From Beroe ovata (lineage: Eukaryota; Ctenophora; Nuda; Beroida; Beroidae): a DNA stretch of 64,000 nt. The DNA is taken from contig CAMPET010000152.1 of NCBI GenBank assembly GCA_946803715.1, forward strand, positions 38,775-102,774, in the 5' to 3' direction. The translations under genes and the position numbers were made by a program. The notes beneath the pieces were generated by a model. That model searched no databases and was not told where the DNA came from. It saw only the letters and a program-made list of their open reading frames with translations. Positions 33,277 through 44,200 of this stretch are shown here, in pieces; the stretch's first letter is position 1, and every line of letters begins with the position of its first letter.

Positions 33277-35309
33277 ATGATTCGCCAGACACCCATAACT
33301 TGTACTGGGCATAGCAGACCAGTTGTTGACATCGAGTTTAGTGACATCACGGATGATGGCTCCTATTACTTAGTCAGTGCCAGTAAAGATGGGAAGCCAC
33401 AACTACGGGAAGGAGGTACTGGGGATTGGCTAGGTACATTTGAAGGTCATAAAGGGGCAATTTGGGCAGTTGATATCAGTTACAGTGGTGAAAGAGTTGC
33501 TACTGGAGCTGCAGACTTCATATCAAACTACTGGGATGCTGTTACTGGTGACTGCTTGGCCTCTTGTACTCATTCTCATATAGTAGGTTGATGAGTAACA
33601 TTATTCCCCCGGCATCCACACAGACCTCATACCTATCTATTATCTGATATCTGCTATGCAGTGACCACCTTAGATTCAATTGTGTGTCTATTTGATAGTG
33701 TTTGTTTCTGTGATAGTTATGGATGTAAAGGTTACAACAGTATAGATGCATAGATGCAAAAATATAATGATGCTATTGAAATGAAGAATTGATTTTCATT
33801 GATATCATTGTTCAATTCAAAATTATTCGGCTTTGAGTTGCTTCAACGACACATCCATTTCAGGTAAAGTCTGTTTCTATAAATCATGATGCAACACTTT
33901 TGCTGACTGGAACATCAAAGTCAAAACTCAGTATATTCGATATGCGACATCCTGGTGCCGCTAAAGAGGTAGATGCCTCATCTGTGATTCCCTTTCTAAC
34001 AAAAAACGGTTGTTTGAAATTCTTTCTCAAACATGACCTAACCTCTACTTTAAATTTGACTGTGAGTCCTCTTTTTTATTGTGAAATAATTTACTTCAGG
34101 AGTATTCAGCTCATAATGGAATAATCAAAGGATGCAGATTCCTGAAGAATGACAACTTCTTCATTTCATGTGGAGAGGACAACACAATGAAAATGTGGGA
34201 CAGAAGATCAAATAAAGAACTAAAATCTCAACCTTTTGATCAATCAATTAACGGTGCGGCCAGTGAAACGTATATGAATGTGCAGTAACGAAATTGATGC
34301 AGAATGACTTGACGTGTAGTCTGTACTATGTGGAAGGGTTTCATGTACAATTAATACATTTCAGGAATGGATCTAATGGAAGGTGTTGTGACTGTTCCAT
34401 ATGGGAACTGTGTTGCACTTTACGACGTAACCACATTCGAGCTGCTTCGCACATGTACACTCCCCTGTACAGTGAATAGCGCATCGCTCCACGTCAATCA
34501 GGTGATGTATATGATATCATGTATTTGCTTGTCTCAACCTGGTTCCACAGTTCCTGGACCTGTGCTAATGATTTCTGGTTTCAGCGTTATTTCGTGTGTG
34601 GAGGGGAGGATTTGAACGTGTATAAAGTGAGCATTGAGTCTGGGCGGATACTGGAGTCGTACAAGAAACACTATGGGCCAATCCATTGCATCAGGTAATT
34701 CTGGTCTAGCCATATGTAGCTCATAAGTATATACAGGAGAAGTATAGGTCATGTATCATACGTCTATACACTGAATGAGTGTCTGGTTTTCCGCGTTAAA
34801 TTGAAAGTGGTGTCGATTTGCATTGAGTGTTCTCCTAATGCTATTGCCACCGTGTGTGGTATGTATTCGATAGTGAACAAACTCGCATTGCGCAATGCAC
34901 ACGCTATTAAGCAGATCGTCCTTGCTCCAATTTACAGAACTACACCTACTGCTATTCTGAAACAAGGGATTGCGGAATGCGGTTATTGTTCCAATGTTTC
35001 TCCTTATTATGATAATGGTTTTTACCGTAGTTACTGTTTCGTTTGATGCACGTTAAACTTATATCTTCCAATAATTGCGCTTAGATCAAATCTCAGACTA
35101 TACAGATGTATCTACAATACGATCCCTCACTCACGAACAAATTCCCGGCAAGGTACTCGCCTGACGGGGAGCTCTACGCGTCCGGGAGTGAGGACGGGAC
35201 TATTCGACTGTGGCAGAACCACGTGGGTCGCACTTACGGACTCTGGCAGAGACCGGATATTCCGGCGGTCAACTGTAGTCCGAATAACCAGGATTTTGTC
35301 ATGGGATGA
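33277..35309 (+). CDS. strap: Serine-threonine kinase receptor-associated protein (WD40, SMN-associated)
   Basis: Six exons keep frame: 33277-33582, 33864-33968, 34100-34253, 34365-34501, 34585-34694, 35153-35309 (322 residues; human 350). It follows human STRAP/unrip closely: TCTGHSRPVVDIEFS, SASKDGKPQLREGGTGDWLG, GHKGAIWAVDIS, WDAVTGDCLAS, FVCGGEDLNVYK, HYGPIHCIR, then SPDGELYASGSEDGTIRLWQ and GRTYGLWQ. STRAP is a seven-blade WD40 scaffold that joins the SMN/Gemin complex, regulates translation and splicing, and modulates TGF-beta signalling. The C-terminal acidic tail of vertebrate STRAP is replaced by a short unrelated end. The start lies 5 bases after an acceptor-like site (cacttctttag). 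Low-scoring acceptor (cccggcaag) before the last exon is supported by exact phase and homology. Confidence 0.93.
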
Positions 35310-35535
35310 CTGTTTATAGTTATGGATGAGAGCCATGAAGAGAGAGAGAGAAGTTATTCTTTTGAAAATATCGCTGTTTTGTTTTACCGTCGCGGTTTTG
35401 AGGGTGTATGACTGGTGTCTGGTGCTATTTGAATCCCTAATTCCGTGGTAATTTGATCTTATTTTGTACGTTAAGATAGCAACCGTGACACCACCTTTTT
35501 GTATTGATTGTGATCATGATGAATTTTATGTATGC

Positions 35536-35541
35536 AATAAA
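35536..35541 (+). terminator. Probable STRAP polyadenylation signal AATAAA
   Basis: A canonical AATAAA lies 227 bases after the STRAP stop codon and before the next plus-strand gene. It is followed by T-rich sequence (tttttgacattttatc) suitable as a downstream element. Confidence 0.5.
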
Positions 35542-35736
35542 TGTGGAATCTTCTTGCTTTTTGACATTTTATCTTTTGTATTACTTGCTTACTAGTTACT
35601 ACGATGAATTCTCATAATGTTTCATTGTTTCTGTTATTATATATCGTCTGATATGAATGCTTAAGCCAACTATCATGAGTACTTTCTGCAGTAGGTGCAT
35701 GTCCTCGTCATCGTGACTGCTTCATTTACCGCTGTC

Positions 35737-36486
35737 ATGTGGGCTGTTATAACCGGCGCGGGAACGGGTATCGGCGCTGCCACCGCTAAAGACCTTGCAT
35801 CCAAGGGAGTGAAGGTGCTAGCAATAGGACGGCGTATGGAGCCACTCCTCACTGTACAGAGCCACTCGCCCGATCTGATAAAGCCACTCCAAGCTGACAT
35901 AGCCACCCAGGAGGGAAGATCTGCTATTCTCAGTGCTATTCCGAGAGAGGAATGTGTGAGGTATCTTGTCCATAACGCAGCGGTGGGTACTCCTGCAAAG
36001 GTGGGCATAATAGATGAGGATGAGTTCAGATATGCGCTAGATGTGAATGTGACAGCTCCCCTCGCCCTCACGCAGGGATTCCTAGCTCGACTACGTGAGT
36101 CACGCGGTAGAATCCTACACGTGGGTACGGGCGTGACGTCACGTCCCCCACAACCAGGAACTGCGATGTACGGCGTGAGTAAGATGGCATTCCACCGACT
36201 GTACGAACAGTTGTCGACCGAGCTGGTCCCTGCAGGTATCGGCGTTGCCATGGTCCAACCTGGAGTTGTGGACACCGAGGGCTTGTGGGAACATATTGCT
36301 CTGGCGAAGGACATGAATCTACCACACGTCAAGTTCTTCGATGTTATCCAAGCTCAGAATAAGGTTTCCTCCGCAGCACAGTGTGGGGCGTTCATGGCGT
36401 TTGTTCTGACGGCGACCTCTGATGAGGAGTACTCGAATATCTGGTCCATTCATGATGAAACACTCTGGCCACGGTGGAAAGCGTGA
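35737..36486 (+). CDS. Short-chain dehydrogenase/reductase (sepiapterin-reductase-like group)
   Basis: Single exon, 249 residues from ATG 35737. The classical SDR layout is clear: the NAD(P)-binding glycine motif TGAGTGIG at residues about 6-13; an arginine pair (GRR) after strand 2 that suggests NADP(H); HNAAVG in place of NNAG; and the catalytic YGVSK (YxxxK) with an upstream Ser in TGVTS. Substrate specificity cannot be read. The overall form (short loops, NAAV, YGVSK, PGVVDT) recalls sepiapterin-reductase and related bacterial-type SDRs. The ATG was chosen because the fold starts there. A 5-codon uORF opens at 35699, just after an acceptor-like tctgcag. It lies 427 bases after STRAP on the same strand. 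Confidence 0.82.
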   Translation: MWAVITGAGTGIGAATAKDLASKGVKVLAIGRRMEPLLTVQSHSPDLIKPLQADIATQEGRSAILSAIPREECVRYLVHNAAVGTPAKVGIIDEDEFRYALDVNVTAPLALTQGFLARLRESRGRILHVGTGVTSRPPQPGTAMYGVSKMAFHRLYEQLSTELVPAGIGVAMVQPGVVDTEGLWEHIALAKDMNLPHVKFFDVIQAQNKVSSAAQCGAFMAFVLTATSDEEYSNIWSIHDETLWPRWKA

Positions 36487-37576
36487 TTTTTGTATACATC
36501 AACATGTTTATATCACCTATCTTATAAATGTTAATTACTTGATTTCACTTTATACTAACTATATCTACATTCTAAATTTGTCGGATGATACTTCCTGAGT
36601 TAAATTGATGGTATTCTCACTGTAAAAAACCTTTTGTAATGATTTGCTATAATTTGAATTGCTCTGTGATGACAATTTGTGGAGGTTCAATGGGTTGACG
36701 AGGTATCAAATGACTAGCACATGGTATACACAGGTAATACTTATATACGGGTATTGTTAGGCTTCTCCTACTTCTGGATGATATCACTTAAATTAAGGTT
36801 GTTTACACATCATATAGGTAGTACAGAACACTAATATAGCAGAACAACTTCTCTGTCGATCATAATATCTCAGATAGTATATCTGTTGGTGTCTATCGAT
36901 CGGATGTATATATTCATCGAATTTGATCCTATCAATATAGGTGTGTCTAGTGTCTATCAGAATATACCAGTGTCGTGATTTTGTTTCGCGCCAGTATCTA
37001 CTACAGTAAAACTAATGAATAGCTGAGTCCGGGGGGCTTATCGTGTTTTAATCTTCATTTCATTCGTATTGCTACCTGATACAGGGCTCTTACATTACAG
37101 GTATACTTGCCAAAATGTTTCTTACTTGCGAAGATTTTATTTTACAGGGGCTATCAATTTCCCGGCTAAAACATAGACAGGAGCTTCATAGCAGTGTGTC
37201 TGCAATATAATATTTCCCACACTCTTGAGCTGCTAACACGTCTACACTTCAGCTCATGTCAGATATTGTATTCGGTCTGTCAATACTCATAAATAGGGAT
37301 AAATTGTTAGCTCTTTTATGATTTCTGTCTGTTCGAAAGTGCAAATTACTTTGATCCTTGTAGAAGCTCTCTCTTTATTCAGCCTCACTGTACACTCCTT
37401 ATTAACTTGTTTTCGTCCATCGTTCTTTCTCTTCGTATTTGCAGTCTAGGTATCACCATTCACCCACGTCTCACACTGTTACATTAAATAGGGCCTAGCA
37501 CGATTTATAAAACACTTCCCATAGTCACAAAGCCACATTTTCAACTCTAACACCGTGACGTTTGATAGGGGGTAAC
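36487..37576. other. Spacer between SDR and microprotein genes
   Basis: AT-rich, no frame with support. No repeats of note. Confidence 0.5.
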
Positions 37577-37967
37577 ATGGTTGAGATTGGCGGTGATCAG
37601 ATCCATGGACAGGCGTATAACCCCATGGTTTTCGTTCTGCCAGCTATCATCGTCGTCTCTATGTTTGGTAAGGGATCGTTTCACTTTATGTAATCAAGAT
37701 TTCGGCATTCTTACCCCATCCCCCCTCCGTGATCAAGCGTAATCATTTGGAACCCCTCTCTCCTCGGCTGATTGCGTGATATGTGAACGGTCCCTAAGGA
37801 AAAGGGCATTGTGAAATGACCGATCAACTTGAACGCAGTTTTTTACTCTGATTTTTGAAAAACCTTGGCCAAATCTCTCCTTTTCAGGATTCGTTGGATA
37901 CAAATTGTACAGTTCTCATCGAGCAAAACAGCTTGCTAAGGAGAAGAAGAAAAACAAGAAGAAGTAA
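37577..37967 (+). CDS. 56-residue single-pass membrane microprotein
   Basis: Two exons (37577-37667 and 37888-37967), split by a GT..AG intron of 220 bases, give 56 residues. They are a polar N-terminus (MVEIGGDQIHGQAYNP), one span (MVFVLPAIIVVSMFGFVGY) crossing the splice junction, and a strongly basic tail ending KEKKKNKKK. The dilysine-rich C-terminus (KNKKK) fits the KKxx/KxKxx ER-retrieval pattern, so I infer an ER single-pass protein. The ATG has a good context (aacATGG), 8 bases after an acceptor-like tttgatag. It is too short for usual ORF cut-offs. Frame continuity over the intron, an intact span and a proper stop support it. Family not recognised. Confidence 0.65.
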
Positions 37968-38954
37968 GGATTGTACCCCCTCAAAAACGATCATGTAGAT
38001 CGTAGTGTTGCAGTTATTTCATTCATGTTTACTTATTATTTCACATATATTGCATGTTCTTACTTTGATATGGGCAGTAGATATTACCAGTTTTGAATCT
38101 AAGCAGTTATTTATTGAAGCAATAGTTCAAGTGGAGTAGGAAACGGTTGTTGTAGTGAAGTATGATGATTTTTCTGTTTTTGATTATACTCTAAAATTGA
38201 CCATGACACAGCAAATTGTTTTGGAATTTCGAATACGTTTTAAACTAAAGTAGGTCATGATATATTTGTGTTAATAGCATCGCTGACACAACTTGTTTAA
38301 TCTGCGGGGAGTGTGTTATTAAATTCAATTTGTCACCCAGTCAAATCATTTTCTATTTCATAATTCGTGTTATTGAAAAGACGGCGTATCAATTGTCCAT
38401 ATTCTCCCTCATAGAGTGTACTACATTTGGAAAAGCAAGTCTCGGTCTACATAGAAATGTATTTGTGCAGGTCAAATTGATCCCTCCGTGTACACCCTGA
38501 TTAATATAGGAATACTGTGATGGGGCATTGCAGGTTGCTTGTTTCCGGTCCTCGAACAGATTTTTGCCAGTTGCCACGTCGGTTAACCGTGTTAGTTGCA
38601 TATCAGTAAGGCGCGAATATAGTATTACACGCATTATTGCGCTGAAACTGCAATTAACACGTGCGTTTAGTAAGGTCTCACGGTGGAAAATATTGCCCAA
38701 ATACGTGCGATGTGACCCAATCTGCCGGTCCACAGAGTAGAAGAGGGGCACGCATGATGCACATACACGTCTTATTTATGTTCAGTTATTATGCTAAACG
38801 CATTGAAACATAGATTCAAAAGATAATCATGTCATGAATAAGAAAACAGCGTATCAAAATGATTGAAATACTTTCAGAGCTATGGAAGATTATGAGTCAA
38901 TCCAAATTGATGGATCATTTTCAAATCAAGTAGGAATTTCTGTTCAAAGTTGTT
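37968..38954. other. Spacer between the microprotein and PLAC8 genes
   Basis: No convincing gene. A 120-residue minus-strand frame at 38389-38751 has no recognisable features and is probably chance. Confidence 0.45.
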
Positions 38955-39350
38955 TTAGTATTGCACAGGTTGCTGTGTAACAACAACAGCAACATTTTGT
39001 ACCGGTTTGTTGCACTGCTGGCGTTCCTGAACCAGTGCACAACAGGGACAACATACGATCGCCAAACAGTCAGCACAACAGTCGGACGGGATGTTGTGCT
39101 TCGTTCGGATATTCGACCTAATGCTGCACCAGACACAGAAGTTGATGCACGGCACGAAAAAGAGAAGACATCCACAGAACGTACCGCAACATCCACCGCA
39201 GCAGACACCCGAGTCTGCGGCGTTGAGGCCATATGCGAGACATGGTACACAGTATGCAAGTAGACAGGAACCACAGTCATCAAAACAACCGAACAGTGAG
39301 TGGTCCCATGTTGCGGAGGGTTGAGTAACTACAACTGTCTGTGTTGCCAT
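38955..39350 (-). CDS. PLAC8 / cornifelin-type cysteine-rich protein
   Basis: 131 residues, single exon, from ATG 39350 (context accATGG). It follows the PLAC8 pattern: W-DHSLFGCFDDCGSCLLAYC, then CVPCLAYGLNAADSG, a long Cys-rich hydrophobic centre (CCGTFCGCLLFFVPCINFC), R-x5-RTKHNI, and the closing CCPCCALVQERQQ. Family members act as membrane-associated proteins in cell-size control, metal handling or epithelia; a specific role cannot be read. 14 bases before the ATG is an acceptor-like cccacag, so a 5'-UTR intron or trans-splicing is possible. It is transcribed divergently from the SIX gene (632 bases between starts). Confidence 0.88.
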   Translation of the reverse strand: MATQTVVVTQPSATWDHSLFGCFDDCGSCLLAYCVPCLAYGLNAADSGVCCGGCCGTFCGCLLFFVPCINFCVWCSIRSNIRTKHNIPSDCCADCLAIVCCPCCALVQERQQCNKPVQNVAVVVTQQPVQY

Positions 39351-39982
39351 GGTGATATATATAGCTGTGGGGCATTGAATAAAGTATTTGAGTCTGTATC
39401 GCAAACATACACACCCCCTATAACATACACGTCATAAAGAAGTACCAAGTGTACATTTAGCGCAAGAAATGGTGCAAATCTAATTCAAGTCAGGATAAAA
39501 TTGAAGAATCCTTATCTGTAATCTGACACACACAATGCAGCGTCTCAGATGAAAGTACAATCTCTCTTCATTCATACCATCATGACTGAAGTTGCTGAAC
39601 AGTTACAACTTCTTGTCTCCGATCATATCGAGGATCTCAATTCTCATAACATTCACCAAGAGTAGCCAAGTACAGCAGTGGTAGACCATCACATGATCCA
39701 TGCGGGCTCGCATTCCCTGATCCATACATACAGGCTCGCATTCCCTGATCATCCAGAGAACACCGTCATCCGATACCACAAGCTTGCCGACGCAGTGATC
39801 ACATTCCAATCAGTTGAACCACATGTGATCAGATTCTCATCACTCGCTTGTTACAAGCCAGCCTGATCATTACCCACACATACCGGAATTCCTTCGTTAC
39901 CCAGTATAAATGTCGGTTACGAAACATTTCGTCATCAAACTTCGTCACAGCAACAACCACTACTACGAAAAGCAGCAGCAAC
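39351..39982. other. Divergent intergenic region PLAC8 / SIX
   Basis: It holds the 5' flanks of both genes. The SIX side has a TATA box at 39905. No further gene. Confidence 0.5.
39905..39910 (+). promoter_or_regulatory. TATA box of the SIX-like gene
   Basis: TATAAA lies 78 bases before the ATG at 39983. A start about 30 bases downstream would give a 5' UTR of roughly 45-50 bases. No acceptor-like site lies next to this ATG, unlike most genes in the window. Confidence 0.55.
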
Positions 39983-40963
39983 ATGACTGATTTTGAAGTG
40001 TACCAGCAGCAACTATCACCAGAAGAAGTTTCCTATCCTCAATACCAGTCAACACCTATCCTACCTTCCTCTCACACCTCCCCACTTCCCCAATATTTCA
40101 CATTTGATGAAACCTGGTCGACCCAACCAACCCAGTTCTATCCTGCTCCAGAAGCGCCCTGCTGGCCAGACGTGCACTCTCCTGAGCAACAATTTGTCCT
40201 AAACAACCCTCCCTTTCCCTCCTTCAACTACACCCCGGACTACACTCCCTCTTCCCACCTCCCATGCCAATTCTCCCTCTCCTCTTCCGACCAGAGCAGT
40301 GTGGACTACCTCAGTTATCCCCTGCTGACAACACCTGACACCACTCCCCCACCTGACACCAACCCCTCCATTGCTCCTGAACTTCCCTCCCTACCATCCT
40401 ACACACCAGAGTTCCCCCCTCTCCCTGACTTGACTCCCTCCTCTGACGGTGATGTGTTTGACCTCATTGCTGACAACTCCACTCTCATCACAGCCCAGGA
40501 GATGCTCTCTGACGGCCTCTTTGAGGATGTCCTCGACTTCATCTCCTCCATCAATCCTCCAGAACGTCTCCATGAGAAGTTCCAAGAGGTTTGGACCGAG
40601 ACAATCTACAGACAAGCATCTCTACAGAGATCGGGCAAGGTACTCAACGCTGTTGACCGATACCGACTACGAAAACGTTTCCCGTTTCCCCGAAACATCT
40701 GGAACGGCGATCAATCCCGACACCTCTTCAAGGAGTCATCGCGGAATGTGCTACAAGAATTCTACGAGCAGAACCCTTACCCTACGCCTGAGGAGAAACG
40801 GAAACTCGTGGCCAAGTCCCGACTATCCTACAGCCAGGTCTCTAATTTCTTCAAGAACCGCAGAGGTCGACAGAGAGTCTGTGGTCACGTGATTCCGAGT
40901 AAGCGGAAATCCGCACAATCGCCCGAAGATGCCAAGACAATTCTTGACATGCTACAGCGATGA
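39983..40963 (+). CDS. Divergent SIX-class homeobox protein
   Basis: Single exon, 326 residues. Residues 1-160 are a Pro/Ser/Thr/Tyr-rich, possibly activating region. Residues about 168-243 match the second half of a SIX domain ([32 protein letters not shown]). The homeodomain follows ([19 protein letters not shown], then [20 protein letters not shown] and FKNRRGRQR). The SIX-type motif [11 protein letters not shown] and the NPYP loop make the class assignment firm. Two oddities: the N-terminal half of the SIX domain (normally about 50 more residues) is not recognisable, and homeodomain position 48 is Phe instead of the nearly invariant Trp (NFFKNRR for NWFKNRR), while Asn51 and Arg53 are kept. 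Subfamily not assigned. ATG 39983 was chosen for the TATA box spacing; the frame is open upstream. Confidence 0.88.
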   Translation: MTDFEVYQQQLSPEEVSYPQYQSTPILPSSHTSPLPQYFTFDETWSTQPTQFYPAPEAPCWPDVHSPEQQFVLNNPPFPSFNYTPDYTPSSHLPCQFSLSSSDQSSVDYLSYPLLTTPDTTPPPDTNPSIAPELPSLPSYTPEFPPLPDLTPSSDGDVFDLIADNSTLITAQEMLSDGLFEDVLDFISSINPPERLHEKFQEVWTETIYRQASLQRSGKVLNAVDRYRLRKRFPFPRNIWNGDQSRHLFKESSRNVLQEFYEQNPYPTPEEKRKLVAKSRLSYSQVSNFFKNRRGRQRVCGHVIPSKRKSAQSPEDAKTILDMLQR

Positions 40964-41283
40964 TATATTGAGTGATTTTGAATATATTGTTGCTGTGTTT
41001 TAGCAGTTGTTACCATGATAATATGATGATTATGACATTTCATTACTGAAACATGACCTTGAATATGATGTTAAGCAACACAAAATATTTTAGAAAAGCG
41101 ATAACTAACGAATGACGAACAAAACAGCCTAACACTCACAAAATCCAGTGGTCTCACAGCAGACGCTACTCATATCACAATTATTAACACCTAATTCAAG
41201 AGTTCGCACCCTTTTACATTTTAATCACACGACACTCACAACACAACACATATTTTATCGAATATTACCTATACCTCCCCAGC
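40964..41283. other. Convergent 3' spacer SIX / TBCK
   Basis: 320 AT-rich bases between two convergent stop codons; nothing else seen. Confidence 0.6.
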
Positions 41284-44200
41284 TCACGACGTAGCACATA
41301 GCATACCAGCCTGTGATAGGGCGCTAGTACCACCATGTATGATAGCTACATGTAGGAAATGTAAACCGATAAGTACTTCACAAAACTTCCTAGTTGCAGT
41401 GTGATTAGGTCCCACGACCAGGGTTAGTGAGTCACGCCTCCTCCTGTAGGTCAGGAGTAGTTTCGCAGCGGCGGAAGTTGGCACACCCTCGTTCGTCACC
41501 ACATCCTGAGTCACCGGTATGTTGATACTGTCCGGTAGGTGTGCCACACCAAATACGTCCGGGCTACGGATATCGACCACAACGGTGTGATAGGTGGGCG
41601 CCGCGCCCCTCATTTCTAAACTCTCCTGCAAACGGAGGAGTTTGGCCAGGTCCTGAATGAATATCCGGCCGCATGATTCCTCCTTCAGTGCAGGCATATC
41701 AGGGAAACTGTCCACGTGCTCAGTGAGAAAATTGCTGGTGAAGTTGTACGAGTACTTCGAGCCACCTTCTGGTGGCTTGGGTGGCAGCAGCACATTCTCT
41801 TGGTGATAGTAGCTGTGTTTTCGCCATGTAAGCGTCATGGGGGTGATGTGATACATCTTCATAGCGTCTTTGATTACCTGCTCAATGTCGACATCGGGCA
41901 TGTCCGAGAAAAGGAGTATACACTCGTTAAACTCGTACGAGAGCAGCGTCTCGCGTACCTGGATCAGGACAGCTGCACCGAGAAACATGGGGAAGGAGGA
42001 ATTGCCTGCGGAGAAAAGAGTTGTGAAGCTCTAACTTGACGTGCGATATTTCATTGTGTTCTGCCAAAACGCACGATTCTCACGAGATCACAAGCTATAC
42101 ATACCAAGGAGCATGGTGTCCCATAAATAGAATATCTTCTGCAACGGGAACACATGAGTGAACATTGTTAGGAACCAGGGTATCGCATACAGCTCTGAAT
42201 ATTACATGGCGTAAGAGTCATAAAATTGACACCAGGAAAAACTATGAATACACAAGAATAAGTTATGCTCGGTTCACTTAAGGACAACAATATGAACCTG
42301 GTATGAAACCCATAGCCTGGAGGTGAAGTCCGAGTTCTGGGTCATGGAACATGAGGAGGTGACAGAAAACACAGAGATACTCGGCCATCACGTGTGAGTT
42401 ATCCCGGAGGAAGAAGTTGTTGACGTACTTCCTGACGAATGCTCGTAACGAGGCATATGCCAGTGCCTCGTTACCAGAGTGTAGCACGAGGAATGGTGCA
42501 GCCAAGCTGTCCAAACCCTGCGGAGGAGGGCAGTGAGGTAATGGGAATAATTCAGTGTGTGGTCGCAAAAAGGGGAAAGTTTTGTGATCTTCATTCGAGG
42601 AATTTCAGTATGACTACTCTATTAATCGGATTGTAACATACCTGCCAATAAGTTAGATCAGGATGGTCGATGACCCATGCTTTCAGAACTCTTCTCAACT
42701 TGTTGTGCCCCGTCGGAGAAGACAGGAATGCGTTGTACTGGTGACACCTCGGTATGTCTACATCAATCTGTCGATCGATAGCACCCAAACTTTGGGTCTT
42801 ATCAAGTTTGTTGTAATAGTCATCAATGTCACCTGAAAGACAGAACTACTTTCTTAACAATGACGAACACTAACATGGGTCGGGTTTAAGGTAGTAAAAT
42901 TTGGTGTTGGGGAAATAGAGTGAGGTCACGCAGTAAACAGCCATATTCTGCAATAATGACGATACGATTCATATCAGATAACATTCAAACACAGTGCTAT
43001 AACATGGATCATAGCAGCTCATGGAGACCAAAAACTGCGTCTCTTTATTTCAATTTTCAGCCAACAAAATAAGATGTCCTCTGCCAACAAAACAAAAACC
43101 CGAAAAAGTTTAACAGGAGCATTCTTCCTGACAAAAGACTATAGCAAGTTCACTGATTGGTAACAACGGGGGCCATGACAAAAGTTTCCACCATACCGCT
43201 GACTTCTGCCATATTGTCAGCCTCCCCCGACTCTCTTCCCCTCGCCCGTCTTACACAATATACACCCACACTCAGTGTCGCTATGAGCAGGAGGAGCAAG
43301 CCCGATGGGAGTATGAGGAGGAGACGAGTATCCTCTTTTTCAACCCCTGTCCAGGGCGAGCATTCCTCAGGTCGAGCATTCTCGGCACAGACCACACGTT
43401 GAGTTGTTCTGTACCCCCGTTTTTTCACACCGTATCCACGTTTACATTCTATAGTAACCTCTACTCCATATGGAATAAATGTTGAATTATCATGGCTCAC
43501 AATTCGCCCGTTTTCCACAATAAATTGCTTTGCACGACACCTATTTGATAGGCTCGGCACTTTGAAAGCGACTGGTTTGAGAGGCAACTGATATAGGACG
43601 CCAACCATTACAGTATAGAATTCTATTGGACGTGTAAAACTAACAGGGGCACTTATCTCGTATTGACACTTTCCCACGCCCGAGTAAAGAGTACTTTGCC
43701 TTACTAATACTGATTTTTCGGGCCGATTTCTCACGAGGAACATTCCAATTCCATATTCCTCGCTTTCAACTTTCCAATCGAGTGACAGAGTAGAGCCCAC
43801 TTTGTAGATGTAAACTTCATCGGCATACCTCCCATTCCTCTTTGTAAATGTAATGTTCCACGTGTCTGCAATACGACAATCTTTCCATGTCAAACTGTGG
43901 GTAAGTGTAGCGTTACCAATATTGCTGGTCATGTTGGTCTCTATTGAGAGACATTTCTTAAAGTCATAGTTAAGCGTAGATAAGATGAGAACACCAGTCT
44001 GTTGGCTTTGTTCAATAACCTCGTCCAAACTCTTGAGACAGTGCAAACATTCTAAAGTTGAAGTAGCTATAGCTGATTTGTTTATTTCATCCTCGTGGTA
44101 TATGCAGTAGTCTTGGTACAGTGAGCAGGTTCCGGTAGCGAAGTTCACGGTGAACACGGAACAGAATCTCGAGAACTCCAACATACGGCAGTAATTCCAG

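Noticed and set aside
38389-38751. 120-residue minus-strand frame between the microprotein and PLAC8 genes
   Set aside because: No recognisable domain, membrane segment or splice signals; composition looks random. Kept as unsupported.
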